Assembly: GCF_004349215.1 (NCBI RefSeq)
Contig: NZ_SMKU01000052.1
Location: 1 to 37,460, forward strand
DNA from: Actinomadura rubrisoli
GTDB taxonomy: Bacteria > Actinomycetota > Actinomycetes > Streptosporangiales > Streptosporangiaceae
DNA length: 37,460 bases
Reading direction: 5' to 3'
Shown here in pieces: positions 26,310 to 34,486 of the stretch. Each line of letters starts with the position of its first letter. Positions within the stretch are counted from its first letter, which is position 1. The notes under the pieces are model-generated. The model saw nothing but the letters and a program-made list of their open reading frames with translations. It searched no databases and had not been told where the DNA came from. Position numbers and translations under genes: made by a program.

Positions 26310-26312
26310 CCT
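26307..26312 (+). promoter_or_regulatory. -10 box overlapping the LCP stop codon
   Basis: TAACCT, whose first three bases are the TAA stop of the LCP gene, lies seven bases before the ATG of the first acyltransferase. A leaderless transcript is predicted beside read-through from the LCP gene. Confidence 0.45.
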
Positions 26313-26319
26313 CGCTGCC

Positions 26320-27492
26320 ATGACGTACAGCCCACGGCTCGCCACGGGCCCCGCGACAGCCACCGGGGCCGGACTCGCCGAACCCGCCGCTGAGCACCCC
26401 GCCGCCGAGCACCCCGTCGATGGGCGGTCCGCCGGTGAGCGGTTCGCTGAGGAGCAGGCCGCGGAGAGGGCCCCGCGTGCGCGCAAGCAGCGCGACCCGT
26501 TCTTCGACAACGCCAAGTACCTGGCGATCCTGCTGGTGGTGGCGGGGCACTCCCTGGAGGGCCTGCTGAACGTCCCCCTGGCCAAGGGTCTGTACATCTT
26601 CATCTACATGTTCCACATGCCGCTGTTCATCGTGACCACCGGCTACTTCTCGCGGAACTGGACGTTCTCCGCCGGCAAGGCGCGCAAGCTCATCACCAAC
26701 GTGGGCGTGCCGTACGTGGTGTTCGAGTTCGCCTACTCCATCTACGACTGGCTGGCGGGACGCAACGAGCTGGAGATCAGCCTGCTCAACCCGTACTACC
26801 TCACGTGGTTCCTGTGCGCGCTGTTCCTGTGGCGGCTGTCCACGCCGGTCTGGCAGCAGATCAGATGGCCGCTGGCGGTGTCGCTGGCGTTCGCGCTGCT
26901 GTCGTACATGAGCTACCTCGGCGGCACGTTCGACATCCACCGGGTGATCGGGCTCCTGCCGTTCTACGTCCTCGGCCTCAATCTCAAGCCCGAGCACTTC
27001 GAGCTGGTCAAAAAGCCGATCGCCCGCCCGATCGGGTGGTGCGTCCTCGCGGCCGGGCTGGGCTGCTCCTACCTCGCCATGAACCACATGTCGCGGGCCT
27101 GGGTCTACTGGAAGCACCCGCACGCCATGCTCGGGGTCGGAAACTTCGCGGGCACGGTGATGCGGCTCGGCATGTTCGTCTCCGCGACGCTTCTGGTCGT
27201 CGCGTTCCTCTGCGTCGTGCCGCGCAGGCGGTACTGGTTCACCGGGCTCGGCGCGGCGACGCTGTACGCGTACCTGCTGCACGGGTTCGTCACCCGGCTG
27301 CTGAACTTCACCGGCTGGTGGGGCTCGGACTGGATGCACACCCCTCAGGGCGTGCTGGCCGTGCTCGCCGGGGCCGTGGTCGTCGGCACGCTGCTGTGCT
27401 CCAAGCCCGTCGTCCGCGGCATGAGCTGGGCGCTGGAGCCCAAGATGACCTGGGTCTTCACTCCGCTGCGCCGGCCGGGTGCCCGCCGATGA
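26320..27492 (+). CDS. Membrane acyltransferase family 3
   Basis: A 390-residue integral membrane protein with about ten helices after a 55-residue Ala/Glu-rich cytoplasmic start. R-D-P-F-F-D-N-A-K-Y-L-A-I-L-L-V-V-A-G-H is the signature of the fucose-4-O-acetylase-like branch of acyltransferase 3, with the His proposed to be catalytic; F-H-M-P-L-F-I-V-T-T-G-Y-F-S follows. Expected role: O-acetylation (or other acylation) of a cell-surface polysaccharide. The ATG at 26320 lies 10 bases after the LCP stop. It is a paralogue of the next gene. Confidence 0.88.
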   Translation: MTYSPRLATGPATATGAGLAEPAAEHPAAEHPVDGRSAGERFAEEQAAERAPRARKQRDPFFDNAKYLAILLVVAGHSLEGLLNVPLAKGLYIFIYMFHMPLFIVTTGYFSRNWTFSAGKARKLITNVGVPYVVFEFAYSIYDWLAGRNELEISLLNPYYLTWFLCALFLWRLSTPVWQQIRWPLAVSLAFALLSYMSYLGGTFDIHRVIGLLPFYVLGLNLKPEHFELVKKPIARPIGWCVLAAGLGCSYLAMNHMSRAWVYWKHPHAMLGVGNFAGTVMRLGMFVSATLLVVAFLCVVPRRRYWFTGLGAATLYAYLLHGFVTRLLNFTGWWGSDWMHTPQGVLAVLAGAVVVGTLLCSKPVVRGMSWALEPKMTWVFTPLRRPGARR

Positions 27493-27550
27493 CGATCGCC
27501 GCGACCGCAGGAGTCTCGCCTAACCGGCCCCAGGGCCCCCAAACGGGCAC

Positions 27551-27596
27551 TAGAGTCGCCATGCCTCCACGTGAACGATCGTCGCGTACCAAGTGA
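27551..27596 (+). promoter_or_regulatory. Possible -10 box and 11-codon leader frame
   Basis: TAGAGT at 27551-27556 is followed by ATG at 27561 and an 11-codon frame (M-P-P-R-E-R-S-S-R-T-K) ending in TGA at 27594-27596, 13 bases before the acyltransferase ATG. Whether it is translated is unknown. Confidence 0.3.
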
Positions 27597-27609
27597 ATCT
27601 TTCGGAGAC

Positions 27610-28695
27610 ATGACGGAAACCCTCCCACAGTCACGTCCGCCCGCCCCCGACGAGCCGGCCACCGAGTCTCCCGGGGCGGTCGAGCCGCGCCCGCGGCAGC
27701 GCGACGCCTACTTCGACAACGCCAAGTTCTTCACGGCCCTGCTGGTCGTGGTCGGGCACGTCTGGGCGGAGTTCAACGACAGCAACGCGGTGCACGCGGC
27801 GTACATGGTGCTGTACGGCTTCCACATGCCGGTGTTCGTGTTCATCTCCGGATACTTCTCCCGCGGATTCCTCCGCTCGACGGACAAGTTCCGCAGCATT
27901 TTTCCCACGCTGATCGTCCCGTACGTCATCTTCATCGTCCTCTATCGGCTGCAGCTCGTCTTCGTCAATGACGTTGATTTCCGATTGAACGAGCTTTTCC
28001 GCCCGCATTTCCTGATGTGGTTTCTGGTGGCGATGGTGTTCTGGCGGCTGAGCGCCCCGCTGTGGGGCCACCTGCGCCATCCCTTCGCGGTGTCGATGGC
28101 GCTGGCCCTGGTCGGGGGCAGCTGGGCCTTCACCGCCGACACGACCCTCAGCCGGACGGCCGGGCTGCTGCCGTTCTTCGTGCTCGGGCTGACGATCGAG
28201 CCCCGGCACGTCCAGATCCTGCGGCGCTCCTGGGCCCGCTGGGCGGGCCTCGCCGTCCTGGCGGCGGCGCTGCCCATCGCCTACGTCTGGGAGCGCGGCA
28301 CGGTCCTCCCGAAGGTCCACAAGGGCTTCGTGTGGTGGACGATGGGCTACGAGGAGATGGGCTACGGGGCGCTGGAGGGCATGGCCGGCCGCCTCCTCGC
28401 CGTCGCGTTCGCACTCGTCCTCGGCGCGGCCTTCCTCGCCGCGATCCCGCGCGGGCAATCCTGGTACACCCGGATGGGGACGCGGACGATGTACGTCTAC
28501 CTCCTGCACGGGCTCGTCGTGAAGACCTTCGACTACACCGGCGTGCTCGCCGAGCCGGTCCTGCACAACCCGCTCGGGATCGTCTCGGTCACCCTCGCCG
28601 CACTCGCGCTCGGCGTGGTGCTGGCGACCGAGCCGGTGCGCTGGGCCGCCCGCTGGGCCGTCGAGCCCAAAGCGCGCCGGCTGCTCAAGCCCTAA
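27610..28695 (+). CDS. Membrane acyltransferase family 3 (paralogue)
   Basis: A 361-residue acyltransferase-3 protein with about ten helices. R-D-A-Y-F-D-N-A-K-F-F-T-A-L-L-V-V-V-G-H near residue 35, F-H-M-P-V-F-V-F-I-S-G-Y-F-S, W-F-L-V-A-M-V-F-W-R-L-S-A-P-L-W and Y-L-L-H-G-L-V align closely with the preceding gene, so the two arose by tandem duplication. Two acylation positions on one polymer, or a heteromeric pair, are both possible. The ATG at 27610 follows GGAG closely; a GTG at 27571 is an alternative without a ribosome site. Bases about 27890-28030 are richer in A/T and rare codons than the rest. Confidence 0.87.
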   Translation: MTETLPQSRPPAPDEPATESPGAVEPRPRQRDAYFDNAKFFTALLVVVGHVWAEFNDSNAVHAAYMVLYGFHMPVFVFISGYFSRGFLRSTDKFRSIFPTLIVPYVIFIVLYRLQLVFVNDVDFRLNELFRPHFLMWFLVAMVFWRLSAPLWGHLRHPFAVSMALALVGGSWAFTADTTLSRTAGLLPFFVLGLTIEPRHVQILRRSWARWAGLAVLAAALPIAYVWERGTVLPKVHKGFVWWTMGYEEMGYGALEGMAGRLLAVAFALVLGAAFLAAIPRGQSWYTRMGTRTMYVYLLHGLVVKTFDYTGVLAEPVLHNPLGIVSVTLAALALGVVLATEPVRWAARWAVEPKARRLLKP

Positions 28696-28709
28696 CTACC
28701 ATGTGCGGG

Positions 28710-28715
28710 TATAGT
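28710..28715 (+). promoter_or_regulatory. -10 box of the teichoic-acid-type genes
   Basis: TATAGT in an AT-rich gap, predicting a start near 28722 and a leader of about 28 bases. It is the best -10 match I found in the window. No clear -35; the GGG just before it is against an extended -10. Confidence 0.5.
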
Positions 28716-28749
28716 CCAAATTTTCACCGAGTAGTTGATTGGCCGACGC

Positions 28750-30963
28750 GTGAGCAGTGGTAACGACATCTCCCTGAGCATCATCGTGCCCGTGCACAAA
28801 GTGCAGGGCTACATCCGGCAGTGCATGGACTCCATCCTCGACCCCGACCTTCCGAACCTGGAAGTGATCGCGGTCGACGACGCCTCGCCGGACGGATGCG
28901 GAGAGATTCTCGACGAGTTCGCCGAACGCGACTCCCGGGTGCGCGTGCGCCACCTCACCGAGAACGTCGGGCTCGGGCATGCCCGCAACACCGGGCTCGA
29001 CATGGCGACCGGCGAGTACGTCTGGTTCTTCGACAGCGACGACTACGCGACCGAGGGCGCCGTCCGGGCGATCTGCGACCGGCTCGCCGAGACTCGTCCG
29101 GACGTGCTGGTCTTCGACTACGCGCGGGCGTACTGGAACGGCAAGGTCAAGCGCAGCATCATCAACGACCTGTTCCGCGAGCCGCCGGCGCCCGACGTCT
29201 TCACGCTGGAACAGCGCCCGAGCGTCCTTGAGATGATGATGACGGCGTGGAACAAGGCGATCCGCCGGGAGTTCCTCCTCGACCTCGGGCTGCGTTTCAG
29301 CGGCGGCTACTACGAGGACGTCAACGTCACCTACCCGATCCTCATGGCCGCCGAGCGGCTGAGCCTTCTGGACCGGGTCTGCTACATCTACCGGCAGCGC
29401 CGCCGCGGCGCGATCACCAAGACGACCGGCGCCAAGCACTTCGACGCGTTCGCCCAGTACGACCGCATCTTCGACTTCATGGACGAGATGGGCCCCAAGG
29501 CCGAGCCGTTCCGGGAGCTGATGTTCAACCGGACGATCTGGCACCTGCTGGTGATCATCGAGCGGGGCGACCGGGTGCACGAGTCGGAGAACGAGCGGTT
29601 CTTCGCCGAGATGTCGAAGACCTACAACCGCTACAAGCCGGAAGGCCACGTCCCGCCCGACAACAAGCCCGGCCTGGCCGACAAGCACCGGCTGATCGAG
29701 AAGAACGACTTCCGGGGCTTCCAGCGCCTCGGTCCCGGATCGGTCAAGGCGAAGGCCAAGAAGCGCGGCCGCAAGGCCAACAACCTCCGCAAGCGCGGCG
29801 TGCAGTACTCCAAGGAAATGGCCAAGGACCGCTTCTACCAGATGCAGCGGCGCCTTTCCATCGACGAGAACCTCGCCGTGTTCGGCGCGTACTGGTACCG
29901 CGGTTACGCCTGCAATCCGGCCGCCATCTACGAGAAGGCCAAGGAGCTCGCCCCGCACATCCGCGGCGTGTGGGTGGTGAAGCCGGGGGCGCGCAAGACC
30001 ATGCCGGAGGGCGTGGAGTACGTCGTGTCCGGGTCGGCCGACTACTACCGGACGATCGCGCGGGCGAAGTACTTCGTCAACAACGTCAACTTCCCCGACC
30101 ACCTCGTCAAGCGCCCCGGCCAGGTGCACCTGATGACCCAGCACGGGACCCCGCTGAAGAAGATGGGGCTCGACCAGATGGAGTTCCCGGTCGGCGCCAA
30201 CGACATGGACTTCAAGGCCCTCATCACCCGGTCGGACCGCTGGGACTACCTCCTGTCGTCCAACCCGCTGTCGTCCGAGGCGTGGGAGCGCGGGTTCCCG
30301 TGCAACTACGAGATGCTGGAGATCGGGTACCCGCGCAACGACCGGCTCGTGACCGCCACCGAGGCGGAGCGGGACCGGCTGCGCGAGCAGATCGGCGTTC
30401 CGGAGGGCGCGACGGCGATCCTCTACGCGCCGACGCATCGCGACTACCAGCGCCGCTACAGCCCGATGTTCGACATCGGCCGGTTCGTCGAGCAGCTCGG
30501 CCAGGACCACGTCCTGTTGCTGCGAGCGCACTATTACTACAAGATCAAGAACATGGCGGCGGATCTGGGCTGGCCCGAGGGCCGGGTGATCGACGTGTCG
30601 GCGCACCCGTCGGTGGAGGACCTGAGCATCGCCTCGGACGCGCTGCTCACGGACTACTCCTCGGTCATGTTCGACTACGCGAACCTCGACAAGCCGATCG
30701 TCATCTACGCCAACGACTGGGAGACCTACCGGCTCACCCGCGGGGTCAACTTCGACCTGACCGCCACCCCGCCCGGCGTCGTCGCGACGACGGAGAGCGA
30801 ACTGGTCGACGCGTTCGTCTCCCGGGCGGCGTGGAGCGACACGGCCGTCAAGGCGCGCGACGGGTTCCGGGCGCGGTTCTGCCCGTGGGACGACGGGCAC
30901 GCGGCCGAGCGCGCCGTCCGCCGCCTGTTCCTCGGGGAGCAGGTCCCGAACCCGCCGATGTAG
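28750..30963 (+). CDS. GT2 / CDP-glycerol glycerophosphotransferase fusion
   Basis: A 737-residue bifunctional enzyme. Residues about 8-230 are a GT-A domain (L-S-I-I-V-P-V-H-K-V, A-V-D-D-A-S-P-D, N-V-G-L-G-H-A-R-N-T-G, D95-x-D97-D98). After a Lys/Arg-rich linker (about 325-365), residues about 380-730 form a TagF-type GT-B domain. Its H465 (H-G-T-P-L-K-K) and H594 (L-L-R-A-H) correspond to the two catalytic histidines known from TagF, with Y-A-P-T-H-R-D and T-D-Y-S-S-V-M-F-D-Y-A binding the CDP moiety. Expected product: a polyol-phosphate unit or chain on a sugar or lipid acceptor at the inner membrane face. The start is uncertain: GTG 28750 fits the domain edge, TTG 28735 adds five residues; neither has a good ribosome site. 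Confidence 0.9.
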   Translation: MSSGNDISLSIIVPVHKVQGYIRQCMDSILDPDLPNLEVIAVDDASPDGCGEILDEFAERDSRVRVRHLTENVGLGHARNTGLDMATGEYVWFFDSDDYATEGAVRAICDRLAETRPDVLVFDYARAYWNGKVKRSIINDLFREPPAPDVFTLEQRPSVLEMMMTAWNKAIRREFLLDLGLRFSGGYYEDVNVTYPILMAAERLSLLDRVCYIYRQRRRGAITKTTGAKHFDAFAQYDRIFDFMDEMGPKAEPFRELMFNRTIWHLLVIIERGDRVHESENERFFAEMSKTYNRYKPEGHVPPDNKPGLADKHRLIEKNDFRGFQRLGPGSVKAKAKKRGRKANNLRKRGVQYSKEMAKDRFYQMQRRLSIDENLAVFGAYWYRGYACNPAAIYEKAKELAPHIRGVWVVKPGARKTMPEGVEYVVSGSADYYRTIARAKYFVNNVNFPDHLVKRPGQVHLMTQHGTPLKKMGLDQMEFPVGANDMDFKALITRSDRWDYLLSSNPLSSEAWERGFPCNYEMLEIGYPRNDRLVTATEAERDRLREQIGVPEGATAILYAPTHRDYQRRYSPMFDIGRFVEQLGQDHVLLLRAHYYYKIKNMAADLGWPEGRVIDVSAHPSVEDLSIASDALLTDYSSVMFDYANLDKPIVIYANDWETYRLTRGVNFDLTATPPGVVATTESELVDAFVSRAAWSDTAVKARDGFRARFCPWDDGHAAERAVRRLFLGEQVPNPPM

Positions 30964-31070
30964 ATCCGCCCGCCCCGCTCCCGCATCCGCGGCTCCCGCC
31001 GCTCACAACACGTCGTCTCACGACCTGGCCACGGTTCCCAGGTCCTCAAGTGGTCGAAGGAGTGGGTCGC

Positions 31071-34000
31071 TTGTCCACCAGCCGGATCAGCGTCATCGTC
31101 CTCTCACACGGAGCCGGGGAGTCGCTGCCCGACACCCTGACCTCCCTGTCGGTGCAGTCCCACGGCGAGCTGGAGGTGCTCGTCATGGACGACGGCACCG
31201 GCGCCGCCGCCGGGATCGCGCTGCCCGACGACCGGTTCCGGCTCGTCCGGGAGGGCGCCCTCAGCCGGGGCGCGGCCCGGGGCCGCGGGGTCGCGGCCGC
31301 CGGCGGCGCGTTCCTGCTGTTCGTGGACGGGGGCGACGAGCTGCCCCCGGACGCGCTGGAACTGCTGCTGTCCGCCCTGGAGAGGTCCGGTTCGGACTTC
31401 GCGCTCGGCGGCGAGGCGGCCAGGAAGCGGACCGGGCAGGTGTGGTCGTGGCAGCCCCGCAAGGCGACGGTTCCGCCGGCCACCGGAACCGACCTGCGCC
31501 GCCACCCGGACCTCATCCTGAGCAGGCAGATCACCGGCAAGCTGTTCCGCCGCTCGTTCTGGCAGGCGGGCGGGCTGGAGTTCCCCGACATCGGCAGGTA
31601 CGACGACCTGGCCGTGACCGTCCAGGCGCTGCACCTGGCCAAGGCGATCGACGTGCTGCCCGAGGTCGTGCTGCACCGCCGGCCGGCCCGGTACGCGCCG
31701 ACGACGGAGGCGCAGGAGATCGCGGACGGGTTCGGCGCGGTCACGCTCGCAACGACCTGGCTCGCCGAGCACGGCAGCGCCAGGGACGCGCGGCCGCTCC
31801 AGCTCGCCGCCGTCACCACCGAGCTGCGGGTGTTCCTGGACGTGCTGCCCGACCTGCCGGGCGAGGAGCGCGATCAGGTCGTCGCCCAGGCGGCCGCGTT
31901 CGCCGCCGGGGTGCCCGCGAAGGTGTTCGCCGAGGCGCCCGCGCTGGTCCGCCTGAAGTGGCACCTGGCCTCGGCCGGGCACACGACCGAGCTGGTGAAG
32001 GTCGTCCGGTACGAGCGGGGCAAGTCCTCGCCGTCCATCGTCCGCGACCCGGTGCGCCGGTACGTGGTGTACCCGTACTGGAAGGACAACGCGCTCGACA
32101 TCCCGCGCGAGGTCTACCGCGCCCGCGACGAGGTGAAGCTGCGCGGCCGCGTCCACGCCGTCCGCTGGGAGGGCGACCGGCTGACGGTCACCGGCGAGGC
32201 GTACATCAACTCGGTCAGCTCGCGCCGCCGCTGGACCGCGCTGAAGACGGTGACGCTGCGCTCGGGCCGCCGCAAGATCATCGCGCGGGCGCGGCAGACC
32301 CCGAAGCCCGGCAAGACCTCCGGCGCCTGGTCGGGGTTCGAGTTCTCGCTGGACGCGGGCAGGCTGCGCGACCGCGGGACGTGGGTCGAGGGCATCTGGG
32401 ACGTGCGGGCCTCGGTGCTGAACTCCGGCGTGTTCCGCCAGGGGCCGCTGCGCGGCGGCGGCTCCGGCACCGGCGCGCACCCCCCGTACCACTACGTCGC
32501 CGACGACGTCCGCGTCGTCCCGCGGATCGTGGACGGGAACCTGCGCGTCGAGGTCGAGAAGGTCCGGGTGAAGGCGTCGTCCCTGCGCTGGGAGGGCGAC
32601 GCGCTGGTCATCGGGCTCACGGCGGCGGGCGACCCGCCCGCGGAGCTGACGCTGCGGCTCGGCGACACGCGGGTCCGGGTCCCGGTCACCACCGCCGGCG
32701 GGGCGCCGAGCGCCCGCGTCGATCCGGCGGCGCTCGCGGACGTGCCGATCGACCCCGACGCGATCGACGACACCCGCGACTGGACGATCTCCGCCGACGG
32801 CCGGTCCCTGGTCCTCGCCGAGGGCGTGGAGGAGGTTGCGCGGCCGTTCGGCGCGCTGGAGGTCGTCGCGGGCCGCGGCCCCAGCGGCTACCTGCGCGTC
32901 CGGCTCACCACGACCCGGCTGCTCGTCGCCGACTGCGCGTGGCGCCCGGACGGGACCCTGGCCCTGACCGCGACGCACGCGGCGCACGAGGCCGGGCAGA
33001 TCGTTCTGCGCGGCCGCGCCCGCCGCAAGGACTTCGCGTTCGACCTGGTCGCCGACGGGTCCGGGACGCTGCGGGCCGAGGTGCCCGTGGCGGCCGTGCC
33101 GAGCGTGGCGGGCGTGCTGCCGCTGCGCCCAGGCCGCTGGGACGTGCTGTTCCGCCCCCACGGGGGCCGGGCGCTGACCGTCCGCCTCACCGGCCCGGCC
33201 CAGAAGGGCCTGCCCGAGGCGCTGGAGGTGGCGCGGCGCGAGTACGACCTGGAGTCCGCGGACGGGCGGCTCGTCGTGTCGGTGACCGGCGATGTGTCCC
33301 GCGAGGAGCGCGGCGAGGGCCCGAAGATCCGCGAGGAGGCCCGCCGGCGGGTCGAGCGGGACGGGCTCCGCGACGCCGTGCTGTTCTCCTGCTTCAACGG
33401 GCGGCAGTACTCCGACAGCCCGAAGGCGATCCACCAGGAGCTCGTCCGGCGTGGCTCGGACCTGGAGCAGCTCTGGGTCGTCAACGACGCGCAGGTGGAG
33501 CTACCGAGCACGCTGGAGGCCGTCCGGCTGAACGGGCGGGAGTGGCAGGAGGCGGTGTCCACCTCCCGCTATATCGTCACCAACCACCGGCTCGGCGACT
33601 GGTTCCAGCGGCACCCGGACCAGATCGTCCTGCAGACCTGGCACGGCACCCCGCTGAAGAAGATCGGGAAGGACATCAAGGAGGTGCACTTCGCCTACGC
33701 GCCCGGAATGAAGAAGGCGCTGCAGGCCAAGTCCACCGGCCCGGCCATCCCCGAGTGGAGCCACCTGCTGTCCCCGAACCCGTTCAGCACGGAGATCTTC
33801 CGCCGGGCGTTCGCGTTCCAGGGCGAGATCATCGAGGCGGGCTACCCGCGCAACGACCTGATGCACAGCCCCGAGGCCGAGGCGGTCGCCAAGGACGTCC
33901 GGACGCGGCTCGGGATCCCCGAGGGCAAGCGGGTCGTGCTGTACGCGCCCACCTGGCGCGACGACCAGTACTACAGCAAGGGCCGCTACAAGTTCGACAT

Positions 34001-34472
34001 GCGGCTCGACCTGGAGCGCGCCCGCGCCGCGCTCGGCGACGACCACGTGCTGCTGGTCCGGCTGCACACCAACGTCGTGGACGGCATCGCCGAGGACCCG
34101 GGCGGCTTCGTCCGGGACGTGTCGCTCTACCCCGACATCACCGAGCTGTACCTGATCTCCGACATGATGATCAGCGACTACTCGTCGGTGATGTTCGACT
34201 ACGCCAACACCGGACGCCCCATGCTGTTCTTCACCTATGATCTGGCCGACTACCGGGACCGGCTCCGCGGCTTCTACTTCGACTTCGAGGCCGAGGCGCC
34301 GGGTCCGCTGGTGGAGACCTCCGACGACCTGATCGAGGCGATCGGGAACATCGAGGACGCCACCGCCGGGCACCGGTCGCGGTACCAGGACTTCGTCGAG
34401 CGTTTCTGCCCCCTGGACGACGGGAACGCCGCCGCCCGTACGGTCGACAGAGTCTTCCAGTCATCTCTTTGA
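31071..34472 (+). CDS. GT2-like / beta modules / CDP-glycerol glycerophosphotransferase
   Basis: A 1133-residue protein in three parts. Residues about 4-230 are a GT-A fold beginning R-I-S-V-I-V-L-S-H-G, but the usual D-x-D is D86-G-G-D89 and the preceding N-x-G motif is lost. Residues about 340-760 are beta-rich and contain at least two or three copies of a module with W-E-G-D-x-L near its start and G-x-W-D-V near its end. Residues about 790-1130 are a TagF-type polymerase domain with H858 (H-G-T-P-L-K-K) and H999 (L-V-R-L-H) as catalytic pair and D1036 in S-D-Y-S-S-V-M-F-D-Y-A. The TTG at 31071 has AAGGAG eight bases upstream; the frame is open for 1.8 kb before that, antiparallel in frame to the previous gene, and must not be used. 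The stop overlaps the next frame's TTG. Confidence 0.9.
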   Translation: MSTSRISVIVLSHGAGESLPDTLTSLSVQSHGELEVLVMDDGTGAAAGIALPDDRFRLVREGALSRGAARGRGVAAAGGAFLLFVDGGDELPPDALELLLSALERSGSDFALGGEAARKRTGQVWSWQPRKATVPPATGTDLRRHPDLILSRQITGKLFRRSFWQAGGLEFPDIGRYDDLAVTVQALHLAKAIDVLPEVVLHRRPARYAPTTEAQEIADGFGAVTLATTWLAEHGSARDARPLQLAAVTTELRVFLDVLPDLPGEERDQVVAQAAAFAAGVPAKVFAEAPALVRLKWHLASAGHTTELVKVVRYERGKSSPSIVRDPVRRYVVYPYWKDNALDIPREVYRARDEVKLRGRVHAVRWEGDRLTVTGEAYINSVSSRRRWTALKTVTLRSGRRKIIARARQTPKPGKTSGAWSGFEFSLDAGRLRDRGTWVEGIWDVRASVLNSGVFRQGPLRGGGSGTGAHPPYHYVADDVRVVPRIVDGNLRVEVEKVRVKASSLRWEGDALVIGLTAAGDPPAELTLRLGDTRVRVPVTTAGGAPSARVDPAALADVPIDPDAIDDTRDWTISADGRSLVLAEGVEEVARPFGALEVVAGRGPSGYLRVRLTTTRLLVADCAWRPDGTLALTATHAAHEAGQIVLRGRARRKDFAFDLVADGSGTLRAEVPVAAVPSVAGVLPLRPGRWDVLFRPHGGRALTVRLTGPAQKGLPEALEVARREYDLESADGRLVVSVTGDVSREERGEGPKIREEARRRVERDGLRDAVLFSCFNGRQYSDSPKAIHQELVRRGSDLEQLWVVNDAQVELPSTLEAVRLNGREWQEAVSTSRYIVTNHRLGDWFQRHPDQIVLQTWHGTPLKKIGKDIKEVHFAYAPGMKKALQAKSTGPAIPEWSHLLSPNPFSTEIFRRAFAFQGEIIEAGYPRNDLMHSPEAEAVAKDVRTRLGIPEGKRVVLYAPTWRDDQYYSKGRYKFDMRLDLERARAALGDDHVLLVRLHTNVVDGIAEDPGGFVRDVSLYPDITELYLISDMMISDYSSVMFDYANTGRPMLFFTYDLADYRDRLRGFYFDFEAEAPGPLVETSDDLIEAIGNIEDATAGHRSRYQDFVERFCPLDDGNAAARTVDRVFQSSL

Positions 34473-34486
34473 ACGGTTGGACCGCC

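Noticed and set aside
29247..31070. Upstream extension of the 1133-residue fusion gene over the preceding gene
   Set aside because: The extra 600 residues are an out-of-frame reading of the GT2/TagF gene at 28750; the TTG at 31071 has a proper ribosome site and begins at the domain edge.
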